IMG/VR virus record: IMGVR_UViG_3300031524_001640
Coordinates: 62,001-126,000 of that record
DNA length: 64,000 nt
Source of the DNA: a virus
Direction: 5' to 3' (one strand)
Within the stretch, counting starts at the first letter, position 1. Every line of letters starts with the position of its first letter. Positions 41,561-52,150 of this stretch are shown one piece after another. The position numbers and the translations under genes were made by a program. Under the pieces are notes generated by a model. It searched no databases. It was not told where the DNA came from and was given only the letters and a program-made list of their open reading frames with translations.

Positions 41561-44500
41561 TTATGAGTTCTGATTCCAATGCCCCATAATATTAGATACG
41601 TAAGTTTGTGTCTGTGTTGGCCATTGCGTGCCCTTATCTAGATGGTGCTGGAGAGCTCCCGGCCCCATATTGTAAGCGGCTAGTGCTAATGGCCAAGTAT
41701 GAAACTTATCATATAATTGCAACATATACGTTATACCACCCTGTATATTCTGTTCAGGAACATAAGGGTCTACATGTAAACCAGCAGCTGTACTTGGTAG
41801 TAATTGAAATAACCCTATAGCTTTCCCCCATTTAGTCATTGGACCTATAGCATTTGGGTTAAGAGTAGATTCTTGCTGTGCCTGAGCTATGGCTAAGTCT
41901 ACAGGCATCGCTTGGTTTTCGGGTCTAGCAGCTACTTTACGAATTAATGCTATGATTGCTTGTTTATCACTAGATATTTTAGATCGTGGTCTAGGTGAAA
42001 TAGGGGGAACAGGATTTGGTGTCATAGTTGGGTCCTGCAAAGATGGTGTTATGCTTTGTTTTATTTCCTGCCAAGTGCTCATTAATGGAGCTATTTCATC
42101 AGTATAAAATTGTATCCAATGATCCTTTAACCAATATACTATATCACCTGCTCGATATCCTTGTAAACCACCCACCCAAGGGTTACCAAATCTCATAAGT
42201 GGAAACACCATACATAGATTCATTCTTGTAGAGATATTTATAGCTGTAGCAAATGCCCTACCAGCAACCATTACTGCTACAACATCCCCTATAGGACCGC
42301 CAAAGATGGCTGCTGCCGTTCCACCAGCTACTACTCCCAGTAATGTTGGTGTAGTTACACCAATGGCCGTTGTAGCGTCTCCATAAGCTTGACTATACCC
42401 ATTTATTATCTGGGTCGCGTTAGCCCAAGCCCAACGATATCCATTCAATAACCCCATGGAAGCAGCATCATTAACTATTATCAACGCTCTAGGCTTAATA
42501 ATAGTAATAAACCCCATTTCCTGATTGAATGTGTGAATTACGGAGTCTACTTCTACGGGACCCATCATACCAGTTGCTGGGTCTGTTATAACTACAACAT
42601 CCCAAGGCTCAATTTCTGGTGTGCCTTTAATAATTAATTCACCATAATACATCTTTCCACATTCTTCTCTTAAGAAGCTCTGGATAGTTGCTAGACGCAT
42701 TGGCTCATTACCACCACTTTTTAAATTCTTATCCACAGACTCCACAAGCTCGTCAGCGTCTAATACCCGTTGGTGATGACTTGGTATCATCTCATTTATA
42801 CATAGAGTGTCATCAGATAACTTTATTGTATTGAAGAATTTATCAGATAATTTTATACCGTTGTGGATTATGGATTCGTGGTCTATGTAATTCCATCTAC
42901 GAACTGGTTGAATACGTAACGCCTCATTAACTTTACCGATAGTCCCGTTTATCTTTAGAGTTAAATAATATTCAAGTGAGTTACGAAGATAATTCACCTC
43001 TGTTCTAAAAGACTGCATCTGATAGTTTTGTACCCCTGGCCACCATGATAATAAATCGTTTCCAGTTCTGTTTATCATAGTATTTAGAGAGTCTAATTGT
43101 TGGAAATAAACATTAGGGTCTTTTGTACTATCTATCTTGTTCATAAATGTGTTTACATAAGTGTCCCCAGGCTGCACGCCGGGTAACACTGGTATGAGAT
43201 AGTTATATAGCATGGCTGCTGTTTGAGACCTACCTTGTTGGTGATCCCACCAATCTGCAAAGATAGGTTTAGCTACAGCAGGCTGTAGCTTCATTGCAGT
43301 AAGTTCCCCTAAGATTAAATCTCTAGAATAATAGAAATCATTAGGATGTCCAAATATACAAGTAGCATTTGCCTGATATGGGAACCCATATTGTCTAACT
43401 GCTAGAACGTAATCTGGGTACCTACGTCCTACATCTTTGATATAGAACCAAGGTGTGCGTGCTGTTCCCCCTTTAATATGATAAACAGGCTTTGTACAAC
43501 CGGGCTGTTCGAATGTCCAACTTCTAGTAACTGGGAACTTACCAACAACTTCTGTTCCACTATAATTAACCAAATGATTAACTAATATGTTAGCTCCAGA
43601 CCTATCATAACTATTATTAAGTGTCGAAGCAATTGGTCCAGTGCCTCCTAAGGCAGCAAGCGTGTCACTCCATGTAAACCCTTTTACATAACGATCAGGT
43701 AAACCACCAATCTGCCATTTTCCAAAATGTCTTGCCTGACTTATCTTAAGAATCGCTTTTATTACATTGGAAGCGTCACCATCCCCAGATAAATTCAGCC
43801 ATCCGCCGTAAGCTGGAGCTCTAACGTAAGTTAATCCCGCCCATAAATCACGAAATGCCATCATTGGCTGGAATTTAACTAGCCGTATAGCAGCGTCAGT
43901 AACACTATTAATTATGTTACCAACAAGACCGGGCACAGAAAAACCATCGCTGCTAACTTCGTCTGACATAGAGGTATCCAACTCAGTCAAATAGCTTTGA
44001 GCTACAAGAGTTATAATCCCGTCTTCTTCATCTATTTGTGTGACTTGTCCAACAAATACTGGGTATAACCCGTCTGGATTATTAGAATAACCAAGACGTA
44101 CTTGTATCTTTGATCCAGTTTGTAATGGGTAATACCGCAATGGCACCTTAGGTTGGTTTGTAACGAACGTTTCTCCGGGGGAGTTTAAACTACCTTGACC
44201 CTCTTGATAGTTATGATTGCCCATTCTACCAGCCATTACAGCACCCGGCATACCTCCTGGGTTAACCGTTGGTGACCCGTCAAGGGAAGTAGGGACCTTA
44301 ACATCATTGCTTAATTCCCATTCTCTCTTACCTTGTACAGAGTTATCGAATAATCTATATGACAACATACCAGATAGGTTTGTAATTCTTATCACAGCAG
44401 TATCAGGCTTGTCCCTATACTTAATCATTTCCATATCAATTACAGAGGCATAAGAATAGAAATTATCATAACAATAGAAAATACTAGTGTTCTTATCCTC

Positions 44501-46756
44501 CATAAGAAATAATTTGAATGTTGGGAAACATCCCCTCATACTATATTTTGGTATATTAGAACGTAGGAGCATACCAGAAACATTACCTTCTTGTATACCA
44601 AAATCTGAAAGATCAGTTGGTATTGTTGTTCCCTGACCCTGCTGATTTTTTGTATTAAAAGCTTTGAATCCAGTTAACATTACAGATAAATTCTGTTCCA
44701 TTTGCTGGGCAGCTGTTGTTAATAGCACATTGGAATAATCAATGAAATATTCAGCCGGGTCCCCATCATAAATCCCTAAGTCCCTATAACATCCATGTTT
44801 ACCATTAGATGGGTCAGACCCGGGACTATATAAACCTTGTGCTTGTGTCGATGAATCAAGAGAGTCTTTGAAAGATTTCGAACGAGCTATTTGATCCAAG
44901 TTATTCGACATTACTCGGTCATTTGCTGCCAATAGTTCAAATGCCTTCTGCCATATCTGATCTTTCATGGCTTGGGTTACTTGTGGGTCATATTTCTGTT
45001 GGATAGCTAAATCTGCTTGATACCTAGTTGGATCATTCTGACTAGACAAAGTATTTAGTCGTGTTAACACCCAATAGTCTGTATAAGACATTACGTATCC
45101 AGGGCTGTTCTTAGCGGCTAACCAAGGCCAATAACTGCTATCGAAGGGTGTACTACCATAACCAGCCGTTCCGGGCAGCCTACTTACAGTAGCACTTAAT
45201 GGGCTTTCTTCCTTAAGTGTTAAGAATAGATTAGCCTGCTCAGTAGGGGTCAACGATACCCCACTAGGCATTGGTATACTAGGCAATGTCTTTAAAGTAG
45301 ACGCTGTTGTTGGGTCTGTAGATAATAAAAGATTCGCTAAATATTTATCGTCGTAGCCATTCCAAGCGTTACGAAAAGCTACAAGCTTTTGCATTCCTGA
45401 TTGCTCAGCTTGAGTTAGCCCAGCAGTTAAGGCTGGGGACCTAATATAACTACTCAATTGTTGTGTATAATGGTCACTACCATATACAGTAAATGGATCT
45501 AATAACTCATAGTAGTTTTCATATTGTCTAGCCATGAGGGTACAAGATAATCTACCAGCAGAATTCTGTATAGTAGATACATCAAATTCTGCTACGTTAA
45601 GCCCCCATACTCCTAGCATATTAAGGAACTGATTACGAACTAGGATAGCCTGCCTATTATAAATACTAGCAGCAGATTTCCAAGAACGGAATTGTAAGAA
45701 TTGTTTCTTCAACTCATTTATCATTCCAGTTAAACCAGTTACCCCTAGGGATTCAGCGCTATCAGATTCCATACCCATAGAGATAACGGTAGTTGCTGGG
45801 CCTATATGTTGATATGTAGGATATTGATAATTAGCTAATGGTAATTGAGCAAACTGATTTACAAATACAACGGAGAGATTGGTAGGAAATAAGCCTTCCT
45901 CAGAGCTTGAGCCATCTGAAGAATCTAGATGTAATCTATTCTCCTTATATCTATAAGTCATATCATCTGTGAAATGGTCACACTTCCATTCATCAACATC
46001 TAAATCGCTTGGAGCAGCAACAGGGAGCCCTGGTTGTGGCATATAAGTCCGCCAAATAAAACTCGTATCTTCCGGGTCTTGCTCCTGCCATGGGCTGTAT
46101 TCCCCTTCTTGTGGAGCATCTAAATTATTTTCTTTCCATTCATTCAAATACTTCTTAAAAGCATCTGATTGAGTGGCGTCTACCGGCAAACCACCAGTGC
46201 CTACATAAGCGAAGTCTTTGGTAAATGGAAGATAATTAAATAATGTCATAACTAGTTGACACTTTAATCCATCTACTATATCCTCTGAAGTTGATACCTT
46301 AAATTGACGGAGAGCAAAAGCTAAACGAACATATTTAGTACTATCAGTAACAGCTATTCCTGAATATGAAGATTCGTCATTCCTCGATGAAATAACTGAA
46401 CGTACAAGATCATTCTCCACTTCTACAAATGGAGCAGCTTTCATCATAGCTACAATGGTGCGTACATCCTCCCATTGAGCCCAATGTGGGTCATCATTCT
46501 CTGAGAAACTTGGGGAATCAGAATAATTCTGAGGGTTTTCCTCATATACTGCTGTCCAAGATACCGTCACATCCCAACGAGCGAATCCACTTTCGTTTAT
46601 GTATGGGAACTTAGCTCTTAAAGCAGTAAGTTCGTCTACATTAGAGGTCTTATGGATATTAATATCCTCTGGTGGAATCTTTAATATCACATTTCCAATA
46701 CGAAAATAACCACTTTCTGGATCGTCTAGTTGTGGGTTACTAATTGTTATACTCAT
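41561..46756 (-). CDS. Giant baseplate hub with C-terminal lytic transglycosylase
   Basis: A 1731-aa protein. The final 140 residues form an SLT lytic transglycosylase: AIAQAQQESTLNPNAIG with catalytic E1629, KAIGLFQLLPSTAAGLHVDPY, NIQGGITYMLQLYDKF and LALAAYNMGPGAL. It cuts peptidoglycan glycan strands so the tail can reach the membrane. The middle (about 850-910: LQTGSKIQVRLGYS, PVFVGQVTQIDEEDG) is like the hub domains of gpD/gp44 proteins. The N-terminus is likely structural. About residues 1500-1550 include a hydrophobic Gly/Ala segment. Fusing hub and lysozyme in so long a chain is unusual. The ATG overlaps the previous stop. Confidence 0.8.
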   Translation of the reverse strand: MSITISNPQLDDPESGYFRIGNVILKIPPEDINIHKTSNVDELTALRAKFPYINESGFARWDVTVSWTAVYEENPQNYSDSPSFSENDDPHWAQWEDVRTIVAMMKAAPFVEVENDLVRSVISSRNDESSYSGIAVTDSTKYVRLAFALRQFKVSTSEDIVDGLKCQLVMTLFNYLPFTKDFAYVGTGGLPVDATQSDAFKKYLNEWKENNLDAPQEGEYSPWQEQDPEDTSFIWRTYMPQPGLPVAAPSDLDVDEWKCDHFTDDMTYRYKENRLHLDSSDGSSSEEGLFPTNLSVVFVNQFAQLPLANYQYPTYQHIGPATTVISMGMESDSAESLGVTGLTGMINELKKQFLQFRSWKSAASIYNRQAILVRNQFLNMLGVWGLNVAEFDVSTIQNSAGRLSCTLMARQYENYYELLDPFTVYGSDHYTQQLSSYIRSPALTAGLTQAEQSGMQKLVAFRNAWNGYDDKYLANLLLSTDPTTASTLKTLPSIPMPSGVSLTPTEQANLFLTLKEESPLSATVSRLPGTAGYGSTPFDSSYWPWLAAKNSPGYVMSYTDYWVLTRLNTLSSQNDPTRYQADLAIQQKYDPQVTQAMKDQIWQKAFELLAANDRVMSNNLDQIARSKSFKDSLDSSTQAQGLYSPGSDPSNGKHGCYRDLGIYDGDPAEYFIDYSNVLLTTAAQQMEQNLSVMLTGFKAFNTKNQQGQGTTIPTDLSDFGIQEGNVSGMLLRSNIPKYSMRGCFPTFKLFLMEDKNTSIFYCYDNFYSYASVIDMEMIKYRDKPDTAVIRITNLSGMLSYRLFDNSVQGKREWELSNDVKVPTSLDGSPTVNPGGMPGAVMAGRMGNHNYQEGQGSLNSPGETFVTNQPKVPLRYYPLQTGSKIQVRLGYSNNPDGLYPVFVGQVTQIDEEDGIITLVAQSYLTELDTSMSDEVSSDGFSVPGLVGNIINSVTDAAIRLVKFQPMMAFRDLWAGLTYVRAPAYGGWLNLSGDGDASNVIKAILKISQARHFGKWQIGGLPDRYVKGFTWSDTLAALGGTGPIASTLNNSYDRSGANILVNHLVNYSGTEVVGKFPVTRSWTFEQPGCTKPVYHIKGGTARTPWFYIKDVGRRYPDYVLAVRQYGFPYQANATCIFGHPNDFYYSRDLILGELTAMKLQPAVAKPIFADWWDHQQGRSQTAAMLYNYLIPVLPGVQPGDTYVNTFMNKIDSTKDPNVYFQQLDSLNTMINRTGNDLLSWWPGVQNYQMQSFRTEVNYLRNSLEYYLTLKINGTIGKVNEALRIQPVRRWNYIDHESIIHNGIKLSDKFFNTIKLSDDTLCINEMIPSHHQRVLDADELVESVDKNLKSGGNEPMRLATIQSFLREECGKMYYGELIIKGTPEIEPWDVVVITDPATGMMGPVEVDSVIHTFNQEMGFITIIKPRALIIVNDAASMGLLNGYRWAWANATQIINGYSQAYGDATTAIGVTTPTLLGVVAGGTAAAIFGGPIGDVVAVMVAGRAFATAINISTRMNLCMVFPLMRFGNPWVGGLQGYRAGDIVYWLKDHWIQFYTDEIAPLMSTWQEIKQSITPSLQDPTMTPNPVPPISPRPRSKISSDKQAIIALIRKVAARPENQAMPVDLAIAQAQQESTLNPNAIGPMTKWGKAIGLFQLLPSTAAGLHVDPYVPEQNIQGGITYMLQLYDKFHTWPLALAAYNMGPGALQHHLDKGTQWPTQTQTYVSNIMGHWNQNS

Positions 46757-49700
46757 TATTGTTCGTCTCTTATCTCTCTGATGCGTTCTCTATTTCTGAG
46801 ACTTCCTAACTTATTATTTACTTTATAATTAATCGTGGCGTTTACATCACCATTACTAGACATCATAGCAGCAGCTCTAGAATAGTCAGCACCTTGTCTA
46901 GCACTGTCAGTTACAATCGTAGCTTCTACGTTTGAGGTTCTATTCATTGGAGCCACCATTGTAGTTCTCACTCCTTTTTCTACATATCTAACTGATTTAG
47001 GAGGATTAGTTGGTGCCATAGACCCCGTAATTGGCTCTCCGGGTATTGCTCCGTCAGTTCCTATACGTTCTTCCGGTCTATGCCCACTTGGTCTAGACAT
47101 CTTAGCTGTTGCTAATTGCTTTGGATTCCTAGGTCTATTAAATAGTAAACCAGCCCCAGCAGCAATAGCTAAACCTACACCAAGAACTTTACCTGAATCT
47201 CCACGGAAGAGTTCGGTAACAGTTGAAGCGATAGATCTCATAGAAGCACCAGCCGCAGCTTTTGTATTGATAGTTCCTAAATCGGCTGCGCTACTCATAG
47301 CCATAAATGCTTTACGGAATGTTGGTGGAACACTAGCTTCTAACTTATTGTATATCTCTCTAGTAACTTTCTTTCCACCAGTAAGAACACCACTTGTTAT
47401 ATCTACCCAATTCTCAGTTTCTCTAGTGGCACCTTTCATTAAGTCTTCACTGGCTGTTATTCCTTCGGGCGTTTCTAACCATCTAGCAGCTGCATTAACT
47501 TTACCACCACCTTTTGCTATTTCTTCAGGAAGGGGTTGTGGAATATTAAATCTCTTTCCCATTACAGGATTCCAATCAACTGGAACTAGAATACCTTCCT
47601 TTAATACAGCCCGCCTTAACATTTCAGCACCTTGTTTTATACTACCTTCAGCGCCACTCGTGCCAAGTTTAAATGATTCCTTAACTTCATTTGCTATATT
47701 CATAGCCATTTGTTTATTGAACAAAGTCTGAGTCTTACGAGCATCAATAGGCGCTTGACGTAATCTTTTTGCTATATCTGTTAAATAATCACGCACTACC
47801 TCATTATTCTTAAATGCTGGAGATCTCTCTATGTGAGCTAACATTCTACCAGAAGCAAGGGATAACGTACCAGTAGCCTCTGCTGCAGACCTATTAGCTA
47901 CAGCGGCTTCTAGATTAGACATTAGCGCAAGTTTCTTAGCTAGTCTCTCAGCTAAGTCTTTTTGTACCGGATTTCTTACTGAGGCACTTTCGTCAGCTGA
48001 GCCCATTAACGCACGGAAGTTTTCTACTCTTCTAGCTTGTCTACCACCGGGTGCCATTACCCTTAGAGCTTCTGCTTCACCTGTTGAACCAGCAGCATAA
48101 TAATGTAGGTTGGCTGGATCAAGGTCATCATCAGCACCTATTAACATACGAACTATTTCATTGATACTAAAGAACTTGGTTCCTTTTAAATGTTTATCTT
48201 CTATTACTTTAACTGCAACCGCATCTCCATAAGGCTGGCGTCCGAGTAAAGCAGTGCCAAATCCTTGCTTTTCTATACCTTGTTGTATACTGGCGGGTAG
48301 CGCTTTTAATTCTTCTGAGGAGATACCTACTATGAAAGGTTCAGCGGTTCCTCCACGGGTCGTGATGTATCCAGATCTACCTAATGGATCATAGCTACGT
48401 GGTCTCCAAGCACTATTCTTCCCTGTTAATAGGTCATCGTGAATAGCATCTATTATTCCTTGGGTTGAACCGCCTTTTCGTTTAATACCCTCTATTAACG
48501 CGTCTCTAGCTTCGATATTACCAGCTTTTTCCTCGTTATAAATATTATGTAATTGATTTTGCCAGTCATGAGTTTGGTAACCTACGCCTTTCTCTTTATT
48601 ATATTCTGGGCTTATAGACATATAAGCATCAGTCCCCGGGACAGGTATGAACTGTGGTTTACCCTCTTTGTCTAGGTATTTTACTCTAAAGTTTTCCTTA
48701 TATCTTGAATCGGATGGATCAAATATAGTTCCATGACGCCCCTCAGGTCTTGATAGCTTTGCGCTACCTAAGAAAGCTTTATCTAAATCTACTACTACAT
48801 CTTCACTTTCACGCATAGGTTTGGTGTAATCATTATCTTGAAGATATTGACCGTATAGCATACTCATTTCTGGGTCGCCTTCGCCAACAGTTTGTAGGCG
48901 ATTCCGAAGCTCAGCAGCCATAACTCTCTTATCCCCTAGGTTTGAGAAAGTATCGTAATCATGAGTTACTGTGGCATGTTCTGGAAGATTAATATTAGCA
49001 TGAGCCCAAGTTCTAACGTTTACATTTACACCATTACGTAGCATATAAGCTTCAAGACTCTTACCTGCTTGTACGTCATCTGTTATACCACTACCTGTTT
49101 TATTATACCACCCTTGATAGACTTTATACCCAAGACCCTTCTTGCTTCTTATAGAAGCTGTAGCATCAGCCATAATCTTATCTATAACGCTGTTAAGTTC
49201 CTCCATATTAGCGATCTTAGCTTCTCTAGAGGCAAATTGCTTACGAATAAACTCGTGCTGGAAGATCATTTGTCCATCAGTATAGTCTACACCAACTTTA
49301 GCTAGTTGTTCTGTAGCAGAACTTATTAATTCTTCTCCAACAGCTTTATTTCGTGAACTTATATTATGTAGGGTATCCTCTGCTATAGACATACGAAGCA
49401 ACATTGGGTCCATCTTATTTTGAGCATAAGTCCAATCAGCAATACCGTTAACGGTATATTTATCTATTACATCTCCCGTTCTTGTTGTTTTTCTGAAATC
49501 ATTTATTGCTGAAAGCATAGTCTGGAAATTACCTTGATAGGTACCTGTATGGAATTCTCCCTTTACACCGAAAGTATCATGTTTCGCTGCGTCCATACCT
49601 TGATAATGTTCCATTATTATATGATAAGTAGACTCATCTGCAGCCTTGGTAGAAAGTATCTTTCCACCAGAATCAGGGCTCACAACTTTATTTTGTCTAG

Positions 49701-51681
49701 TACCAAATTTGAAATCATCTTCGACATCTTTACCAACCCAATCCTCAGGATTGAAATGCATCTGATCTACTTCATAAGTGGTCGTATACTTTAGTCTACC
49801 AGTCTTCGCTAGCGCGTCTGATATGATGATATCGGTCTCACCAAGGCTACCAATTTGTTCGAATATAGTAGCACCATACCCTAGTTTGGGCTTACCAAAT
49901 TTATCAAGCTTTGTCTTACTTCTATAGAAATGTTCTATGTCATTAAAAGCTTTTTCAGCTTTTGCTGGAGAGATATTCATTTCCATAGCTCGTTCTATAA
50001 ACAATGGCTTATAAGCTTGTGCTTCCTCCCAAGTCTTATACATACCAAAATCACCAAGGAGTGTCTTCTCTTGAGGAGAAATACCAGCAAGTCTCATATT
50101 GAATTCTGGTACTTCCTTGGTACCAAGGAACTCTTCATAAGCTGTAGTCGAGACCTTTGGTTTAAGATCTAGTCCATTCTTATTCTGTACGAATTCGTAC
50201 GATACACCTTTAGATAGAGAACGATAGTTCCAATCCTGCTTTGTTACGTCTGCCACTCCGCCCATAGCAAAATCTTCCATCTTACGCAATTGATAAACTC
50301 TATTACCCCAAGCAGACTCCGGCCCCATCATAGACACAGTTCCACTATTGATTAATTTCCTCTCGAAATCTGACTGAAATAGTGGGTCTAACTTTTCAAA
50401 GCTTACAGCCTCATCACCCATTTTGAATCTAGGTAGAGAAGTTAATACAGCAGCTTGTGATTTTAATCTAACCTGATTTTCTCCGGCGAAATTCTTGCCA
50501 AATCTAGATCCAGCTTGAGAGTATATCGCCTCTGTATCTGCTGGGTCGTGAGCTGTGAAGAATACAGCACGATTAATATCCCCCATCAATTGTTTTTCAG
50601 TATAGTCATTACCTTCGGTAACCATCTTAGCTACCCACTCATCAATACGATATATCTTTCCATCATAATCCATAACAGAGCGAGCTGTTCCTATGTATGG
50701 ACCAATACGAACAGCCCCATTAGCATCTGGAATAGGTATACGTATACTCTGTTCTACATCTTTCATTGTTCTGACAAAATCAATATAGGAAGCATCAGCG
50801 GTGCTGCCGTCTATAACTCCTTGAGAAACTAATTTTACCTGAAGGTTTAACTTATCAAGGTTAGACCTATTCTTTAGGATATTGCTAACTCCACCTGCTC
50901 CGGCATTACTCAATTTCTCTTCAATAGCCTCTGACCACGAGCCAACTTGTAAGTTAGTGACTACATCTGGTGGAAAGAAGGTGGCCCCTGCTGGTACAAA
51001 AGCACCTTGATCTACTAACCCTTCTATTCTATCCATATTACTTTGTAATCTTCTTGGGAATCTGGTATCTCCTCTGCCCTTGAAGAACTCAGCAATCTCT
51101 AACATTTTGTCGTCTGACATAGATACGTTGGTTCTATTATCTTTATCAAGCAACCCTTCTAGAACTTTTGGTGTACTAATCCAATCATAAGGCGTCATAG
51201 CATCCTGTGCTGAAGACACAACTGCTTGTGACATCATTCTTCTGTTCTGATCAGTTGCCTTAAGAAGACCTGTGGCTCTACTGTATAAGTTATTTATGTC
51301 TTCTATTGGTCGAGCCTTTGCTAATCCCATAGAATATCTAGCTTGAGCTTCTTCAACAGTTCGTATACCAACAGTACCATCCTCTGCAAGCTTAGATAAA
51401 TCAGAACCAACAATATTATGTGCTGTATTAAATATAGGATTCTTAGCAGTACTCATAGTAGCATGGAAAACAGACTCAGCTTCTGTCTTAGCCGTGCTGA
51501 ATAGCTTTGGTAACATCTCTGCCCCAGCGAACAGTATTGGGGTAGTAATCATCGCTGTCCTGAAATAGCCACGATCTTCGCTGTCATAGAAGAATGGGAC
51601 GATAGCAGAAGCTGCTAATACGCCATGATGACGTTTTATTAAGTTTGCAACAGACAGTACTGTAGAACTGATTATAGTCAT
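46756..51681 (-). CDS. Giant virion protein (1641 aa) with RNA-polymerase-barrel-like motifs
   Basis: A 1641-aa protein, probably inside the virion. N-terminal hydrophobic segments lie near 17-30 and 40-56, another near 1498-1515 (VLGVGLAIAAGAGLLF). The C-terminal tail (NATINYKVNN) resembles tape-measure ends. Residues 1090-1215 contain, in order, YDPLGRSGYIT (R1102), LLGRQPYG (R1148, P1150) and GADDDLDPANLHYY (D1184, D1186, D1188). Order and spacing resemble beta-prime GRSVIT, LNRAP and NADFDGDQMAVH of RNA polymerase, but the glycine in DFDGD is Leu here. It could be an ejected polymerase, a dead relative or chance. Otherwise unrecognised. Confidence 0.6.
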   Translation of the reverse strand: MTIISSTVLSVANLIKRHHGVLAASAIVPFFYDSEDRGYFRTAMITTPILFAGAEMLPKLFSTAKTEAESVFHATMSTAKNPIFNTAHNIVGSDLSKLAEDGTVGIRTVEEAQARYSMGLAKARPIEDINNLYSRATGLLKATDQNRRMMSQAVVSSAQDAMTPYDWISTPKVLEGLLDKDNRTNVSMSDDKMLEIAEFFKGRGDTRFPRRLQSNMDRIEGLVDQGAFVPAGATFFPPDVVTNLQVGSWSEAIEEKLSNAGAGGVSNILKNRSNLDKLNLQVKLVSQGVIDGSTADASYIDFVRTMKDVEQSIRIPIPDANGAVRIGPYIGTARSVMDYDGKIYRIDEWVAKMVTEGNDYTEKQLMGDINRAVFFTAHDPADTEAIYSQAGSRFGKNFAGENQVRLKSQAAVLTSLPRFKMGDEAVSFEKLDPLFQSDFERKLINSGTVSMMGPESAWGNRVYQLRKMEDFAMGGVADVTKQDWNYRSLSKGVSYEFVQNKNGLDLKPKVSTTAYEEFLGTKEVPEFNMRLAGISPQEKTLLGDFGMYKTWEEAQAYKPLFIERAMEMNISPAKAEKAFNDIEHFYRSKTKLDKFGKPKLGYGATIFEQIGSLGETDIIISDALAKTGRLKYTTTYEVDQMHFNPEDWVGKDVEDDFKFGTRQNKVVSPDSGGKILSTKAADESTYHIIMEHYQGMDAAKHDTFGVKGEFHTGTYQGNFQTMLSAINDFRKTTRTGDVIDKYTVNGIADWTYAQNKMDPMLLRMSIAEDTLHNISSRNKAVGEELISSATEQLAKVGVDYTDGQMIFQHEFIRKQFASREAKIANMEELNSVIDKIMADATASIRSKKGLGYKVYQGWYNKTGSGITDDVQAGKSLEAYMLRNGVNVNVRTWAHANINLPEHATVTHDYDTFSNLGDKRVMAAELRNRLQTVGEGDPEMSMLYGQYLQDNDYTKPMRESEDVVVDLDKAFLGSAKLSRPEGRHGTIFDPSDSRYKENFRVKYLDKEGKPQFIPVPGTDAYMSISPEYNKEKGVGYQTHDWQNQLHNIYNEEKAGNIEARDALIEGIKRKGGSTQGIIDAIHDDLLTGKNSAWRPRSYDPLGRSGYITTRGGTAEPFIVGISSEELKALPASIQQGIEKQGFGTALLGRQPYGDAVAVKVIEDKHLKGTKFFSINEIVRMLIGADDDLDPANLHYYAAGSTGEAEALRVMAPGGRQARRVENFRALMGSADESASVRNPVQKDLAERLAKKLALMSNLEAAVANRSAAEATGTLSLASGRMLAHIERSPAFKNNEVVRDYLTDIAKRLRQAPIDARKTQTLFNKQMAMNIANEVKESFKLGTSGAEGSIKQGAEMLRRAVLKEGILVPVDWNPVMGKRFNIPQPLPEEIAKGGGKVNAAARWLETPEGITASEDLMKGATRETENWVDITSGVLTGGKKVTREIYNKLEASVPPTFRKAFMAMSSAADLGTINTKAAAGASMRSIASTVTELFRGDSGKVLGVGLAIAAGAGLLFNRPRNPKQLATAKMSRPSGHRPEERIGTDGAIPGEPITGSMAPTNPPKSVRYVEKGVRTTMVAPMNRTSNVEATIVTDSARQGADYSRAAAMMSSNGDVNATINYKVNNKLGSLRNRERIREIRDEQ

Positions 51682-51696
51682 TACGATCCAAAATTA

Positions 51697-51742
51697 GGTG
51701 GCTTAATTTGGCTGGGCCTGTAATTACAGGATTCAAGCCACC
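51697..51742 (-). terminator. Nested hairpin between the small gene and the 1641-aa giant
   Basis: An 8-bp outer stem (GGTGGCTT 51697-51704 / AAGCCACC 51735-51742) encloses the palindrome CCTGTAATTACAGG (51717-51730). No T tract follows on the - strand, so RNA processing or attenuation is as likely as true termination. Confidence 0.45.
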
Positions 51743-51748
51743 ATGAAA

Positions 51749-52150
51749 TTAAACAGAACCCGCTTTATCACTAGAATACCAAGCTAGGACATAATCCACG
51801 CTTGCTGTACAAGAAAGAGTTCCTACTGAGGTTTCTTCACCAGATAACTCACCGGTTACGTCATATTTTTTAAGGCTAAACTCAAATGATAGTGCACCAT
51901 TAGGGGCTATTTCTAATCCGACATCTCTGGTGTGAGAAGCCCACATTAAACCAACTCCCCCGTCGTGTAGAGGGAGTATTTTAGGAAATGTTAACTTACT
52001 ATCCTCTATATCTCTCAATATAACTTCTAACGTTTTCATCGCCTTAATTTTGATGGCTGGGCAATTATGGCCATCCCAATTCTTGCGAAATCGTTTTAGA
52101 TGAGTTATAGCATTGTCAGTGGAGGTAACTGATATTATTTGTTCTTCCAT
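51749..52150 (-). CDS. Hypothetical protein (RKNWDGH family-like)
   Basis: A 133-aa soluble protein. Its core FRKNWDGHNCPAIKIKAMKTLEVILRD, followed by FPKILPLHDGGVGLMW and VGLEIAPNGALSFEF, matches a small family found in bacteria, phages and plasmids whose members share L-xx-NWDG, P-xxx-dG-Gi-xleW and eI-xxxG features. I know of no settled function. It lies immediately after the ClpB-like ATPase and may be its adaptor, an inference from position only. Confidence 0.6.
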   Translation of the reverse strand: MEEQIISVTSTDNAITHLKRFRKNWDGHNCPAIKIKAMKTLEVILRDIEDSKLTFPKILPLHDGGVGLMWASHTRDVGLEIAPNGALSFEFSLKKYDVTGELSGEETSVGTLSCTASVDYVLAWYSSDKAGSV

